Assembly (NCBI GenBank): GCA_013115145.1 | Contig: JAAPAO010000023.1 | Span: 1 to 64,000, forward strand | Reading direction: 5' to 3' | Source: Perkinsus chesapeaki | Lineage: Eukaryota; Perkinsozoa; Perkinsida; Perkinsidae | DNA: 64,000 nucleotides | Part shown: positions 43,724 to 55,549 of the stretch, one piece after another | Layout: each line of letters starts with the position of its first letter | How positions within the stretch are numbered: the first letter of the stretch is position 1 | Position numbers and translations under genes: made by a program | The notes under the pieces: model-generated | Seen by the model: only the letters and a program-made list of their open reading frames with translations | What the model was told of the DNA's origin: nothing | Database searches by the model: none

Positions 43724-46700
43724 TCATTCAGATGCCTTCTTCTTTATGCTGGCCTTCAGGCTCCGCGGTAAATCTGACGTGATGATGTGCCCGGCGGCAG
43801 TCGCCTGGTGACGATGCTGAGCCTGGAGAGGTAAAGGCGCTGATGCTCCCACCATACCGGGTTGCCGTGGTGTCTTGATTAGAATCTGAAGGGTGCTGCG
43901 ATGGCCACGCATGTCGGAATTATCCTACAATTGATATCGTTCTTGGTGTCAGATGCCTCGCTACTCCAGGGGCCTTCCGATGAAGATTTCCCTTCAATTG
44001 GACTCAATGCTTCGAGGTCGCCATCAAGTGGTGCCAAAGCCCCAAGCTGGCACCCTGTCTCAACATCATCATCGGCAGCAGCAGCAGCCACCCCATCGGA
44101 GCTCCCTCCTGTGCTGCTCCGAGATGACAAATGCCAATCTTCGGCCCAGGAGCACTAATGTCACTAGATGCAGGCGGCAGTAAAGCAACGGGCCTACCGA
44201 GTACGAACCTGGTCGTCGACCAGGCCAGTAGTGACCATCACGCAGCTTGCCTTCGCCCCATGCCACACGTTCTTCAGACGATGCTTCGAAGCAATCCTGA
44301 GAAAGGGTTGGGGGCAAGCCGACCATTCGACCTACCTTGGTGATGACGCCGATAAGACAGTTGGTTCCCTTTTGCACGACAAAGAGGGACTTCAAGCGAA
44401 GCATGGTGAACATGTACTGTACACGGGCTACTGGAAGGGATTCGGGCACCGCTATTGGGGACCAGTCAGCCCCCTTGCCAACTTCTGTTAGTAGGCCTGG
44501 ACAGAGATGAAAGGGATAATATATACCCGACTCGACGTATAGTTTCGAGAAATCCCCTCTCCGCGAAATGCCATGGCGGCTCTACACTTTCTCTCACTCT
44601 AGAGCTCTAAGCTTTACACTGGGATACAATGCCAACCATCCAACACAACGTAACCTATGCGGATGCGAGGGGCCCTCCCATTGGCACTAATACGGCAAGT
44701 ATAACAACGACGACGACAAGGCTGGGAGCGCCGCAAAGGAAGGAGTCTCACTTTCGAGCTCCAACGGTCTTAATGAAATAATATCCTTCTTTTCGGCATC
44801 GGTTGTATCTCGTGGGAGATGACTCTCCTTCAACGCCTCCCTGACTTCGCTAACGATATCAACAGCTGGCACCACCCCTGAATGATAAGCTGACTTAAAG
44901 GGAGGAACCCTCAGCGCGCACCTCTCAGGAGCATCGAGGATCCAGAGCTGTCGAACTCTACCACTGGCACTTTATCGCACCCTTTAGGAAGGCGCTTTGA
45001 GGCATCGTAAGCGGTAATTAGCGGCACGTCATGACCTGATACAACCAGAGATGCTGAAGCCTCAGAAATATACATCACTTATAAACATTAACTCAAAAGA
45101 GGGCGAAGAGGCTCTAGATGCCATATGGGTACCAATAAGGTCATTTAGCACTCGACTGCCAACGCCACAGCCGAGGCAAGAGCTTTTCTCAAGGATATCC
45201 TTCATCGAACGCGTACTACTATTAGATGTCATCATGAATGAAAAATAAAGTGGAAGCTTTGTGAAATTCTGGCAAATGGTTAAACTCCTCGATGAGCGCC
45301 AAAACTGTGGGGGCTGCCACGGTTTTGCCGCAGTGTGGCATATTTCCCCACAGTAAGCGGCTTTAGATTTTCCCGACCTTACCATGCATTTTAGGTTGTG
45401 ATATACAATAGGCAGCATTAATTGGGACGGCTAGATCTCTACAAGTGTGATGATACCTAACACCAACCAGTGATACCAACTGAGAGCAACAAGCGGCTCG
45501 CAGTGGTCCTCAAAGAACATACTCCCTCCTAGAAAACCTGTACTCACGCTCACGATCCGGGGAAAGCCGGAAGTGTTTTTTTTTCAGAATTTTCCGTGAG
45601 AGCCAAAGCAACTTACAGCTCACTGCTCCTGAGGTGAGGAAGATAGGGCAGATTTCGCAAGTGTAAAAGAACATCATAAATGGATATCGTCAGCATCGCC
45701 GAAACAGTGTACGATATCAATGTGCCTGAAGGAGCCATCATCCCAGCCAGGTCTCATGTGCCTTACAAAGGAGGATCGGGGTCATGTTATGTATTTGGCC
45801 GGTCAACTCAAAGGCTATCACTGCCACCGATACCGTCCTGGTCACACCGGCTGTCACAGAAACAGCACCGATCAGCGAATACCTATAAGGGAAGGGAAAT
45901 GGTGAAGTTGTAGAGGAAGATAATGAAAGAGCATATACGTTTGTAAATTATATATAAGTACTTGGAAATACTATACGGGATGCAGTGATGTTTGGAGAAT
46001 TTATATAAATTGGTACGTCAGCGTTATCTACACTGCGCAACAAAACTTTAGCAAGTTGCGTTTTTTATAGGATTTAGGAACAATTAAGTTGTGCAAATCA
46101 ATGAATACCTCAGGTATAAGTTCTCTATGCATAGCAAGTATACCCTCGAAGTTTCAGAGGCAAACTCTTTGCCAGTATTGAGAAACAAGAAAATCGTGCA
46201 AAAATTGCGCAACATATTTTTAGCACATCATTCGGGGGTTAGTAGCAGCATAACCCTCTGTGAAGGGGTGACTCGAGCTCTTATGGTAGAATGATACAGC
46301 AATAGAAGGAAAGCAATATACTTCAATACCTATATGTTTACAGAGCTCCCCGCTAAAAGCACTATTAGATCCTTAAGGAGCACACTTCCGTAAGGCTCGT
46401 TAATGCATTCCAGTCTGCTGGCCGAACTGACTCTTGGTGTCCTTACAATGCTGGAGATGCAAGTCCTGCATCTGGGAAGAGCTCGTTCATTACAACACCA
46501 GCAAACCGACCACAAAGGGCACCGATGACGAATGTAGGAGTGAACACGCCTGCTGGAATGTGACCTGAAAGATACGTTACGAAACAACTTACACTATACT
46601 ACTATGCTTACAGCTTAGACTGAGGACAAATGTGGCGCATTTTACGCCAAGTAGGGCCTGAGTTGAACAACACCTAACCGAGGCCGACTAGCTTCGACCC

Positions 46701-48963
46701 ACCGCCAGATCGCCGATGCTGTGCATTGTGTCGTAATATAGCTGAGTGGTATCTTCTTCAGGGGAAAATAGAAGCTTGAGAAGCTTCTTATCCAGTCTTT
46801 TCAGAACTGGGAAGCTGCAGGAACCGCACTAGAAAGATTTCAGCAAAGATACGCACTTACGCACAGGAGATACCGGCTATGGCGAGCGTCACGCAGGCCG
46901 CCCATATGAACCGCCACACGGTTGGCAACTTGGTAGTGTATCGATTGATGTAGCCAATACAGTACCTGATGGAGGACTCCTATGGCAGCAAACACTGATA
47001 TCAATGTATTTTGTGCCGACAACTACTCTAAAGGTATCTTAGGTTGACCCTTGCTTACACCACAAGACCAGCTAGCACTCCACAGAATGCTGCTAAAAGG
47101 CAGAAGATGACGAGTTCCCAGTGCAGTGTCCAATCGGGAATGAAATCGACTTCGAACAGATCAACTATTCCCTAAAAACAGCCTTCCTCTTCAACATGTG
47201 ACTGATGTGGGCATCCTCACCGACTCCCTGGAGATCCGGTAGACCAGTACACAGACGATAGAGGAATAGAAGGCACGAGAGAGGTTAGAAACAAAGAAGT
47301 ATATAGCGGTGACCTGACAAGGGGAAGCATCGATCAGGGAGTCGCGGTACAAGCCACTTGCTAACAACATGCATCACAGGGCATCACCCCGACGGCTGCT
47401 GCGGCTTTAACATAATTTATACTAGAAATAGAGCGCCCCTATAGCATCTATACGAAAGCAGTTTGATAGGGGATATGTATATGGGCGTTCAAGTTACAGT
47501 GCTGTGTTGTTGTGGTATGCCATAAAAGATAGCAAGTAACCTAGCATCCCATCAAGATCAGTCACACTGTCCGTAGCGAAGCGGTCTCCTCTCTCTGTCT
47601 GATGGTTTACGGGCCACCAAAAATATCTAGGGACAGAGTCAGATCTATAAAGCATTTTCAGCTAGTTATAACTGGCTTTATTATGAGTTATGATGGCACC
47701 AAGGCATCCGATTGGGCGTGTCGACTATATACAAGTTCTGTGAATGCTAAGCTAGCTTTTATCGACTACCCCGTACTACCTCCACCGCGAATATGACACC
47801 GCCAACAGGGGCACCAAACGTGGCGGTGACGCCTGTGCTCACGGCAACTGCCAACAGCTGGAGACGGAAGGTCTCGTAGGTATAGTACCTGGCATGATTT
47901 GAGAAAAGAGCGGTATGAGATACATACCGACGGAACCATTTTTCTGGCAAATACCGACTTAAAGCATTCGCGATGCAACCGGACACGTGAACCTAATTAA
48001 TCTCAGTGAGAGTACAGCACATAGAGTGGACAGCTACAAAAGGGCCTTCGCTACCGATAGTCATGCCGGCTGCTATACCACACCCCAGACCGATCACCTT
48101 GGAGAGGAGGGTACCTGTTGTGGAAAACCTCCTGTGCAAGACCAATATCTTATTCTTCATTAAGGTTTCAAAGAGAAAAAACAGGAATCCACCTTCTGTA
48201 ATAAAAACCGACAACAGGTATGTATTCAAGCACGCCATACCAGCTCCTCCTCGAGCCGCTTCAGCTGACGCTTCTCCCAACAACGATACCAGATTTCATC
48301 ACAGATCTCTCCCCACAGAAACCGCAACATTCGCAAGCCTCCCTCATATCCCTGATTACGCAACGTTAAAAGATTAGATATGTCCTCGCCAACCAGCGTG
48401 GCCTTCATTTGGGGCACTCCTGACCCGAGAGCTGCCATGGAACCGAAATGTCTGAAGGAAAGAGACACGTAATAATGATAGCGTTTAAGGAGGTGGACCT
48501 ACACACAAGACACTGCACCTATGGCAAGAATAGGGCCTGTCAGAAAAAATACCCAAAGGGGGGCCTCAACTCTGAGAGAGTATCTAAATATACATTTCTG
48601 ACACCTCTAGCTGCACAATGACATTACATATTAACCACACAGTACTCCATACAGAGAACAACCAGTGCAGTTATGGCACCCAATAAAGTTAAAAGAATCC
48701 ACTGCGAGAATCTTATGGTAGAAAAGGCGAACCCGATGCGCCGTCTGAAGCTCAACGGCCGAGACGACATCGAAAACAGAGCTCCCTTCTCGCCCATAGC
48801 GGCTCCGAGTCCCGCCCGTGCAGTGTGCGGAACGTCATCCAAGCTGCCTGAAAGAATCCTGATGACCACCTGCACGAGTACGTCTGGTAGTAGTACCAAA
48901 GAGATCGGTGATAGCCATGGCATTGTGGCCTCCCCGACTCCATGGTGCATCATTGGCCGGCAT
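43724..48963 (-). CDS. CLC-type chloride channel A, full length with CBS domains (many exons)
   Basis: The start is ATG 48963, preceded in frame by TGA. Exon 1 is spliced LF|GSLDDVPH. CLC motifs in order: GSGVPQMKATLVGED (about 48410), KVIGLGCGIAAGMTIGSEGP (about 48050, with the gating Glu), STGVTATFGAPVGGVIFAVE (about 47820), spliced to VTAIYFFVSNLSRAFYS (about 47300), HIPAGVFTPTFVIGALCGRF (about 46550), GVTRTVSVAVIAFELTG (about 45830) and SIYDVLLHLRNLPYLPHL (about 45640). CBS1 includes SEASASLVVSGHDVPLIT and KVPVVEF (about 45060-44950). CBS2 includes YMFTMLRLKSLFVVQKGTN and LIGVITK (about 44430-44340). An acidic Ser-rich tail follows. The internal proton-glutamate position is Val (VEV), as in channels rather than exchangers. 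The last tail exons are approximate. Confidence 0.88.
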
Positions 48964-49047
48964 TCAATGGCAGGCAATTAAGAATAGGTAGAGAAATAAT
49001 AAACCAACTGTTAGGTTTGTTGTATAAATAGCGGGAAGCTAGGGAGT

Positions 49048-49075
49048 TGCCGGAACCAGGAATCGAACCCGGGTG
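49048..49075 (-). other. tRNA-derived 3' fragment (box B-like)
   Basis: On the minus strand the sequence reads CCCGGGTTCGATTCCTGG and TTCCGGCA, a complete T-arm with an exact box B (GGTTCGATTCC) plus the 3' half of an acceptor stem. The matching 5' acceptor strand (GCCGGAA) and the D-arm are not found 70 bases upstream, so this is not an intact tRNA gene. A tRNA remnant or tRNA-derived SINE tail is likely. Confidence 0.45.
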
Positions 49076-49854
49076 CCCACACTCAACACTCGCAACAGAT
49101 CAATCGCCCCACAAAAGCACCTGCTCTCAGCAGTGAAGTGGGGATTGCTAAAGCCTAATAGAGATGAACTATAATAGGGGATTCGCAAGGTGGCACAAAG
49201 CCATGTAGAAAATTATCCACAAAATTGAAATCCTGTGGAGCACGGCGGCCTTCACTGTCGACTTGATTTAGACCGCGCCACCTACAACAAAGAGGCCTCC
49301 TTTTCACTACACCATGCCGGCCACTCCTTACTGTCGGCATCCACTCATCAATCCCAGTTTCAGCAGCGCTCTGTGTACCCGCTGATGATGAAGTGGACTA
49401 CCAAAAAACGATTTCCTAAACCAGCTAAACCTTGACCTACTTGTATGGTGCTGGTAGACTCTCGTTGGTCTCCACCGAATAACATAGAGAACGGTAATAC
49501 GTTGGAAGGGGTAATCATGGATGCTGATAAGCTTCCAATAGAGTGCCTTCGGAACTGACTTGGCATACTTTTTATCTGCCCAACAAACAACTCGTGACAT
49601 GTCCCACTACTACTACTAACTCAAAGCGAAAGGGAATGCGATGAACTAAAAGGCAGCATTGCAGTGAGAGCAGAAGTGCATTTAATTCAGCTACTATTCC
49701 CACAGTCTCACCATATCGTTGCCATCTGCAGTTGCCTTGATTGCCGACCCACCAACCGGCAACAGCTCATCAGGGATGTCAAACGAGGCCTAAAAGCACC
49801 CAAATCATCGACCGAGCAAGTTGCTATTGTTTCACCTTTGTTACGACCCCCCTG

Positions 49855-49952
49855 AGATCGTGAGTATTGTCATCGACTACAAAAAGGCAATGAAGTCTGA
49901 GCATCGTGAAGAGATATCTGACAGAAATGACGACGATCCACACAGGTACGAG
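49855..49952 (-). pseudogene. Detached CLC CBS2-like exon
   Basis: After an acceptor (TTTCTGTCAG) the minus strand reads YLFTMLRLHCLFVVDDNTHD followed by LRGVVTK, then GTGAAACAATAG. This aligns directly with the CBS2 exon of CLC-A (YMFTMLRLKSLFVVQKGTN...LIGVITK). No transmembrane CLC exons stand immediately upstream: two CRT genes on the other strand intervene before the CLC-B exons. It is either a relic of a third CLC copy or the distant last exon of CLC-B. Confidence 0.6.
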
Positions 49953-50569
49953 CGCCTTTATTAAGCGCAGCGACATTTTATCGAGCTTCAACCAATCATG
50001 CCGGTTTTCAGTCGGAGAAGGTATTTTGTTGATGATTGTCAGGCAGTTCCAGTGCTCCACGGAAAACACTAAATTCCGAGCACCGTTGGTGTTGCGGCAA
50101 GTATCTTGCGCGCAGATTGTCTCCTTTGTGTTACATTCTGTCCCCCCCATCACAACCAACCGCTACGTTGGCACTTTACCCCTCTGTCTTCTTCTCACAA
50201 CACTTTACCTTTTGAAGCTAATAGGGAGAAGATAAGCTACTGCCAACTACCAATCCCGAGGTACTTATTTGAAGTAGGGCATCTGCGGCTATTAAGCCAC
50301 CAAGAAAAATAGAATTTCGTGGCGCGCTAGAATATAGCTAAATTTTGCCACGCGCCAGCCTCGTGAATCTGTAAAGGGACATCTCTCGATGGAGAAGGAG
50401 TGAACTTGAGAAGTTATTGTTGTAAAGCTGGCGAATTAAGCTGCCGAGGGCCGTATTCCGGCGGGTAGCTAAGTGCGGCGGTTGATGGGATGGAGCCCAA
50501 CGGATGGGTGAACGAGATCGGGCAGGAAGCATCAGTTGTGTCAGATTTTATCGGTTTTGACATTTAAAA

Positions 50570-52045
50570 ATGTCATCCCCTATGGTCGCCTCGCAACCGT
50601 CGTCGGCCAGCTCTTCCAGTCCTAAGAGCGACGCAGCAGCATTGCAGGAGCAGCAGCAAGAGAAGCCGAAGCACTCATCATGGCGTGACCGATTTACTTG
50701 GCAGAAAATGATGATTCCTACTCTCATCCTCACATTGGTGGTTACCGGAACGCTCAACACTATTGCTGGCAAGATTCGTTCCGCGCCTCTTGGTGATGCT
50801 TCCGGATATGTAACAAGTATCATCAGTCAGTTCGTATATTTCACCACCTACTGGTGCATTTTGCTTCTCTTATGGTTGATAAGCGACTTGACTCACAAGG
50901 ATCTGATGACTATGGAAGAGTTCCTATGGGTATGGACTCCGCGAAGGGATGTCGACGAGTCCAAAAAGGGCTTCTGGCGATGGTGGGATCGGTTGCCCGG
51001 TTTCAAGTACACTTTCTTCTCATCCATCGCTGATGTGCTCGGCGACAACCTTATGTTCCTCACCCAGCCGTTTCTGTCGATTATTCTATTTAACCTTTTA
51101 CAACAAGGAATGGTACCTTTCACGCTCATGTGGTCATGCCTCCTCTTGGCTGCTCGATACACATTTGAGGAGCTATTCGGAGTCGGTTTGGTTGTTGCAA
51201 TGACCATCGCCTCAGCCGTACTCTCATCAGCTTCCGGTGGCTCGAGTGGTGTAGGCATGTCTATCTTATGCCTCCTGTCTACTTTGTTCCAGGCTCTAGG
51301 CCAGGTTATCAGAGAAGTCATGTTCAGAGACTACACTCAGTATGCCGAAAAGCACGGCTATAAAAATAAGAACCTCAACGTCTTTGCCGTGAGCAGCTCC
51401 AACCATACATTTGGTATTATCTGGGTCTTTCCAATTTCCATTCTGGTAGAGCTATCACGTACAACTGACGACGTCCTCGGTGTGATGGGAGAAGGTTTCC
51501 AAACCCTCTTGCACGCCCATGGTGCCATGCCGGCTTTCGTCGTATTTATGGTCATCAACGTGTGCTTCAACATAACTATCTATCTCATGGTCTGCTACGG
51601 ATCGAGTCTGTTAACATTTGTTAGCCTTAAGCTCACCGTGCCCCTGTCTGCATTTATGTCGCTCATCAGCTGGCCCCTTATTGGTGCCGACACAATTACC
51701 TGGTTTGAATGGGTGTGCCTGGTGGTAATCCTCGCTGGTGTTATCATATTCCGCCACGGCAATGGCGTCCGAGAAAAACTCGAGACCGAGAATGAGCATC
51801 TCGATGAGACCCATAACAAGACGGTGTCAAAGGCTATCATCTGCTGCTGGCCAATCTTCCGGCACCGGAAGCCGGCCTCACCGAATGATGACCCTAATCG
51901 CGGAGTTGCGCTTAATACTTCCTATTGCTGGCCACACCATAATAGACACCAAAGCTATTCGTCTAGTAGCGATATTACTAGCTTGCCAGACGATATCGAG
52001 AATGGTCCAGCAGTTGTTGAAGGTATAGAAGTTCCTGTAAAGTAG
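50570..52045 (+). CDS. CRT-like drug/metabolite transporter 1 (491 aa)
   Basis: An intronless ORF from ATG 50570. A Ser/Ala/Gln-rich cytosolic N-terminus is followed by about ten TM segments of the CRT-like family: LTLVVTGTLNTIAGKIRS (TM1), FVYFTTYWCILLLLWLI, SIADVLGDNLMFLTQPFLSI, LLQQGMVPFTLMWSCLLLAA, LVVAMTIASAVLSSASGGSS, MSILCLLSTLFQALGQVIRE, FAVSSSNHTFGIIWVFPISI, VCFNITIYLMVCYGSSLLTF and LKLTVPLSAFMSLISWPLIG, with RHGNGVREKLETENE opening the tail. Related CRT proteins sit in digestive-vacuole or vesicle membranes and move peptides, amino acids or drugs. It has a long His/Ser-rich C-terminus. The neighbour at 53175 is a close paralogue. The absence of introns contrasts with most genes here. 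Confidence 0.88.
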   Translation: MSSPMVASQPSSASSSSPKSDAAALQEQQQEKPKHSSWRDRFTWQKMMIPTLILTLVVTGTLNTIAGKIRSAPLGDASGYVTSIISQFVYFTTYWCILLLLWLISDLTHKDLMTMEEFLWVWTPRRDVDESKKGFWRWWDRLPGFKYTFFSSIADVLGDNLMFLTQPFLSIILFNLLQQGMVPFTLMWSCLLLAARYTFEELFGVGLVVAMTIASAVLSSASGGSSGVGMSILCLLSTLFQALGQVIREVMFRDYTQYAEKHGYKNKNLNVFAVSSSNHTFGIIWVFPISILVELSRTTDDVLGVMGEGFQTLLHAHGAMPAFVVFMVINVCFNITIYLMVCYGSSLLTFVSLKLTVPLSAFMSLISWPLIGADTITWFEWVCLVVILAGVIIFRHGNGVREKLETENEHLDETHNKTVSKAIICCWPIFRHRKPASPNDDPNRGVALNTSYCWPHHNRHQSYSSSSDITSLPDDIENGPAVVEGIEVPVK

Positions 52046-53174
52046 TGCGACTTCTGTGTGATTTATGAAGCTGATCATCGGCTTCCTCGAGATCAACAAG
52101 ATATCGAGATGACCCCCGTTGTTTAGCTAGACTATGTTGACATTTATACGCACTGTGTTGCTGCATCTACTGTACTACTACTACCACCACAAATGTTGTT
52201 GTTCTAATTCGCCTACTTCCAACACCGCCGCCGCCTGGTGCGTAGGCTGGAAGCCTTTCCTATATGATTGGTGTTCGAGAGAGACTATTGTGTCATTCAA
52301 AGAGGGTACTTTACCGAATATTTCTAATCCAATTCTGTCCGTAGGTTTTGCTACCCTTTCAATACCACCACAACATCATCTATCACCTTTCTCCATTTAT
52401 TGGGCGTTTCTGTTTCTTCATATTGACGGGGGAGTTGCCTCCCCGTCAGAATGCCTCCAAGCCTAACGGCTGTCATTAAGCCCTTAAGTGCAAAATCTCT
52501 GTCTTGTTGCGTTTAAGATTAGTGCATCCCAAAGGTAATGCAAAAGCGCCGCAGGAATCATAATACATTCAAGTAGGCTTTGAGGGTGGAAGCCTTGGAT
52601 CCGATATGGCGGCGCAGCGCAAAGCAATGCAATATCCCGTACGTAGCAACATGTACGTTATATACGTACATCCGTATACGTGCGGTTGAGCGACCAAGTC
52701 TATGCTTGACGAGATTCAACCTGGATGAATGTAAAATGTGTAAACGACATCTGTAAAAGCATAGTCTACCGAAACCGTTCAGATTGTCCCTATTGTGTGC
52801 CGGGCTCGTGCTTTCCCGGGCCTTCACCGCTCCATCAACACAACACTGTCCCTTGGCTCCCCGGCGTTTATCATCGCCGTACCATCTCTCCTGGCCAGTA
52901 GGTCGCCGTTCCTGGTATACCAGCAATCCCACAAACCTAGTTGACTGGATGGTTGGGACATAGAACGCTTCCATGGTACGGCGAGCCTCGCTGTAAACTC
53001 CTCCGAGCAGGGAGCTAGCCGGCTAGCGTCACATCACGGTACTGTGTTAGGGATTTAAAAGATACTTTCTGGCTAGAGAAGCACCCTACAGCTAGACATG
53101 CTACATTCACAACATTCACAGGAATTATTAACTTTTCTATTTCAGGCTTTCTGTCTAATTCTAACAACCCAACC
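52046..53174. other. Intergenic between tandem CRT-like genes
   Basis: These 1129 bases hold untranslated regions and the CRT-2 promoter. A minus-strand ORF with ATG (52974 to 52558, 138 codons) has low-complexity Arg/Cys/His composition and no motif, so I do not call it a gene. Confidence 0.45.
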
Positions 53175-54533
53175 ATGTCCAAGAGTGGCATAAACTCTAC
53201 CGCCAAACTCGAACGTCTCGACACCGAGGAGAAGGAGGTTGTTACGGCAAAACCTTCCATCAAGGATCGGATTGGCAAGTGGCTGGTGCCAGGTCTTATC
53301 CTACTTCTGGTTATCACTGGTACCTTCAACACCATTGCTGGCAAGATTCGATCGGAGCCTCTTGGCGAGTACTCCGGCTTTGTTACCAGTATCATCGGCC
53401 AGTTCGTTTACTTTACCGTCTACTGGAGCATCCTTGGTGGTAAGGCCCTCTTGGGTTACGTTACCAAAGAGGAGTTCCTATGGGTTTGGACTCCACGTAA
53501 GGATTCCGAGATCGACCCATCCAAGCGTGGTATTCGACGATGGTGGGCTCGCCTCCCTGGTATCAAATATACGTTTTTCTCATCCATCAGTGATGTGATG
53601 GGTGATAACCTTATGTTCATGACCCAGCCTTACTTGTCCATTATCGTCTTCAACCTCCTTCAGCAGGGTATGGTCCCCTTCACCTTGGTTTGGTCTTGCC
53701 TTATCCTAGCCGCCAGATACACCCTACAGGAACTATTTGGTGTAGCCTTGGTTGTAGCTATGACCATTGCATCTGCCATCACGTCCTCTACCAGTGAAGG
53801 CTCCAGCAGTATTGGTATGTCCATTCTCTGTCTCATGTCTACTATGTTCCAAGCTCTTGGCTTTGTCATTAAGGAATACATGTTCCGTGATTACACCGAC
53901 TTCGCCGAGAAGCACGGCTATAAGCAGAAGAATTTGGACGTCTTCGCAGTTAGCAGTTCCAACCACACATTTGGTATCCTCTGGGTCTTCCCGGTATCGA
54001 TACTTGTGGAAATGGTTAGAACCGACGAGAATGTGTTCGACGTTATGGCTGCTGGTTTCGAGACCCTCCTCACTGCCCACGGTGCCATGTCGTCTTTTGC
54101 CGTCTACATGGTTATCAACGTCTGCTTCAACATCACTATCTACTTGCTCGTATCCTATGGCTCAAGTCTGCTCACTTTCGTGAGTCTCAAGATCACCGTC
54201 CCCCTCTCTGCTTTCATGTCCCTTATCAGTTGGCCCTTGGTAGGCGCTGATACCGTAACATGGTTCGAGTGGGTGTCCCTGGTTGTCATCATGAGTGGTG
54301 TCGTTATCTTCCGTCATGGCAACGGCAAGAGGGAGAAGTTGGAGGCAGAAAACGAGCGCATTGAAGGGTCCGGCGATACTAGCGTCGCCAAGTCTATCAT
54401 TTGCTTCTGGCCTCTTTTCCGCAAGAGGCGCAGTCCGTCTTCGGCAGGTGCCGCCGAAGTAGCCGTTAAATCAAGTGACGCTGATCTGATCGAGGATGGC
54501 GGCTTGAATGGTTCTGGTGCTGCTAAGAATTAG
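53175..54533 (+). CDS. CRT-like drug/metabolite transporter 2 (452 aa)
   Basis: An intronless ORF from ATG 53175, closely related along its whole length to CRT-like 1. Matching blocks include VITGTFNTIAGKIRSEPLGE, EEFLWVWTPRKDSE, SSISDVMGDNLMFMTQPYLS, QGMVPFTLVWSCLILAARYT, EYMFRDYTDFAEKHGYKQKN, SSNHTFGILWVFPVSILVEM, FNITIYLLVSYGSSLLTFVS and FRHGNGKREKLEAENERIE. The N-terminus is shorter and the C-terminus is acidic (DADLIEDGGLNGSG) where the paralogue is His/Ser-rich, so the termini have diverged most. The tandem orientation points to local duplication. The substrate cannot be read from sequence. DNA around the start (AACCATGTCC) is a good eukaryotic context. Confidence 0.88.
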   Translation: MSKSGINSTAKLERLDTEEKEVVTAKPSIKDRIGKWLVPGLILLLVITGTFNTIAGKIRSEPLGEYSGFVTSIIGQFVYFTVYWSILGGKALLGYVTKEEFLWVWTPRKDSEIDPSKRGIRRWWARLPGIKYTFFSSISDVMGDNLMFMTQPYLSIIVFNLLQQGMVPFTLVWSCLILAARYTLQELFGVALVVAMTIASAITSSTSEGSSSIGMSILCLMSTMFQALGFVIKEYMFRDYTDFAEKHGYKQKNLDVFAVSSSNHTFGILWVFPVSILVEMVRTDENVFDVMAAGFETLLTAHGAMSSFAVYMVINVCFNITIYLLVSYGSSLLTFVSLKITVPLSAFMSLISWPLVGADTVTWFEWVSLVVIMSGVVIFRHGNGKREKLEAENERIEGSGDTSVAKSIICFWPLFRKRRSPSSAGAAEVAVKSSDADLIEDGGLNGSGAAKN

Positions 54534-55549
54534 ATAGTAGTTGTGCACTCTAATAAATGTAAAGGCATCATCATCGATCTCGCTCATGCGAGTTGTTGAT
54601 TGCCGTATGTTAATTGTTATCATTCGACTCGGTCGAAATGTCCATATTATGATTGGCGGCATTGGAGCCGTTATATATTTCGACTCTATCTGCCGCCGCC
54701 GTGACTGCGGTTTCTGTTCAAGAATCACTGCAAACAGTTGTTCCTATTCTTCTTCTAGCCTCACGTGTTAATCCTCGGAGTGCAATCGTTCACTCTAATA
54801 ATACCGTACCAGCTGCTGCTGCCGCCGCCCGACAGCAGCAGCAGCTGACGGCAGTTCTGTTAACCAAATATTTGATGTGAAGCTTTCCCTTCTTGCGTTT
54901 ATTATCCCCACCGGGCTGCTTACTGGACTCGGGCGGTCGGCATTGTGTGGGACACGATCAGCGGGTTCCAGTCGACGGCTCGGCCTATCGGCGTCTTCTC
55001 ATCTAAAGGAGCCAATCGCAATCCGACACTATGACTGCGGAAGCCTACAATAAATGGTAAGTTCCTTTTGACCCAGTATATTGCTGTGTTCCCCCACAAT
55101 AGCTTTATCTGTGGGATCGAGTGCATTCGGCGCCAACGCCCTCATCACGGACTCAAGTTCAGTTTCTATGCAGTGGGAAGGGATGGTACCTACAGGAATT
55201 TAACACCCGTAAAAGCCACAAACAATGCCTACCAAGGAGCTTCACGCTGCTGCCATCATTGGCGTTGCGAGCAACCAGAGGCACCATCGGACATGGTTGG
55301 GGAAGATTCCTGGAATGATAATAATAACCTTCGCGCGCCCATTAATCAGTAGCGTACGTCAAAGCTGTATAGGCACTCCACAGCGTTGGTTGTCGACGTG
55401 ATGTTGTTGGTGTCGACGAGGTGTAACCGTCACTGATGAAAATGCAAGCCGAATCCGGCAACACGTGAACTATGTCCCCAACAGGATGATGGTACCTTGA
55501 ATACACACTAGCACGCACCAAGCCAACAGTCGCACAAGCAGCAGCTTAC
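54534..55549. other. No supported gene
   Basis: This is the 3' side of CRT-2 and the 3' side of CLC-B. It contains CAGCAG/GCCGCC runs near 54810-54850. Expected CBS exons of CLC-B were sought here on the minus strand and not found. Confidence 0.45.

Larger units (their letters stand above)
48964..50569. other. Gene-poor stretch with transporter remnants
   Basis: This is the upstream region of CLC-A and CRT-1. It holds a detached CBS2-like exon (49855-49952), a tRNA-like box B fragment near 49048-49070, and a minus-strand frame at 49360-49590 ending in a GQGLAGL motif. No complete gene is supported. Confidence 0.5.

Noticed and set aside
52558-52974. 138-codon minus-strand ORF between the CRT genes
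   Set aside because: Arg/Cys/His-rich with no motif, no splice context and no paralogue near the other CRT gene.
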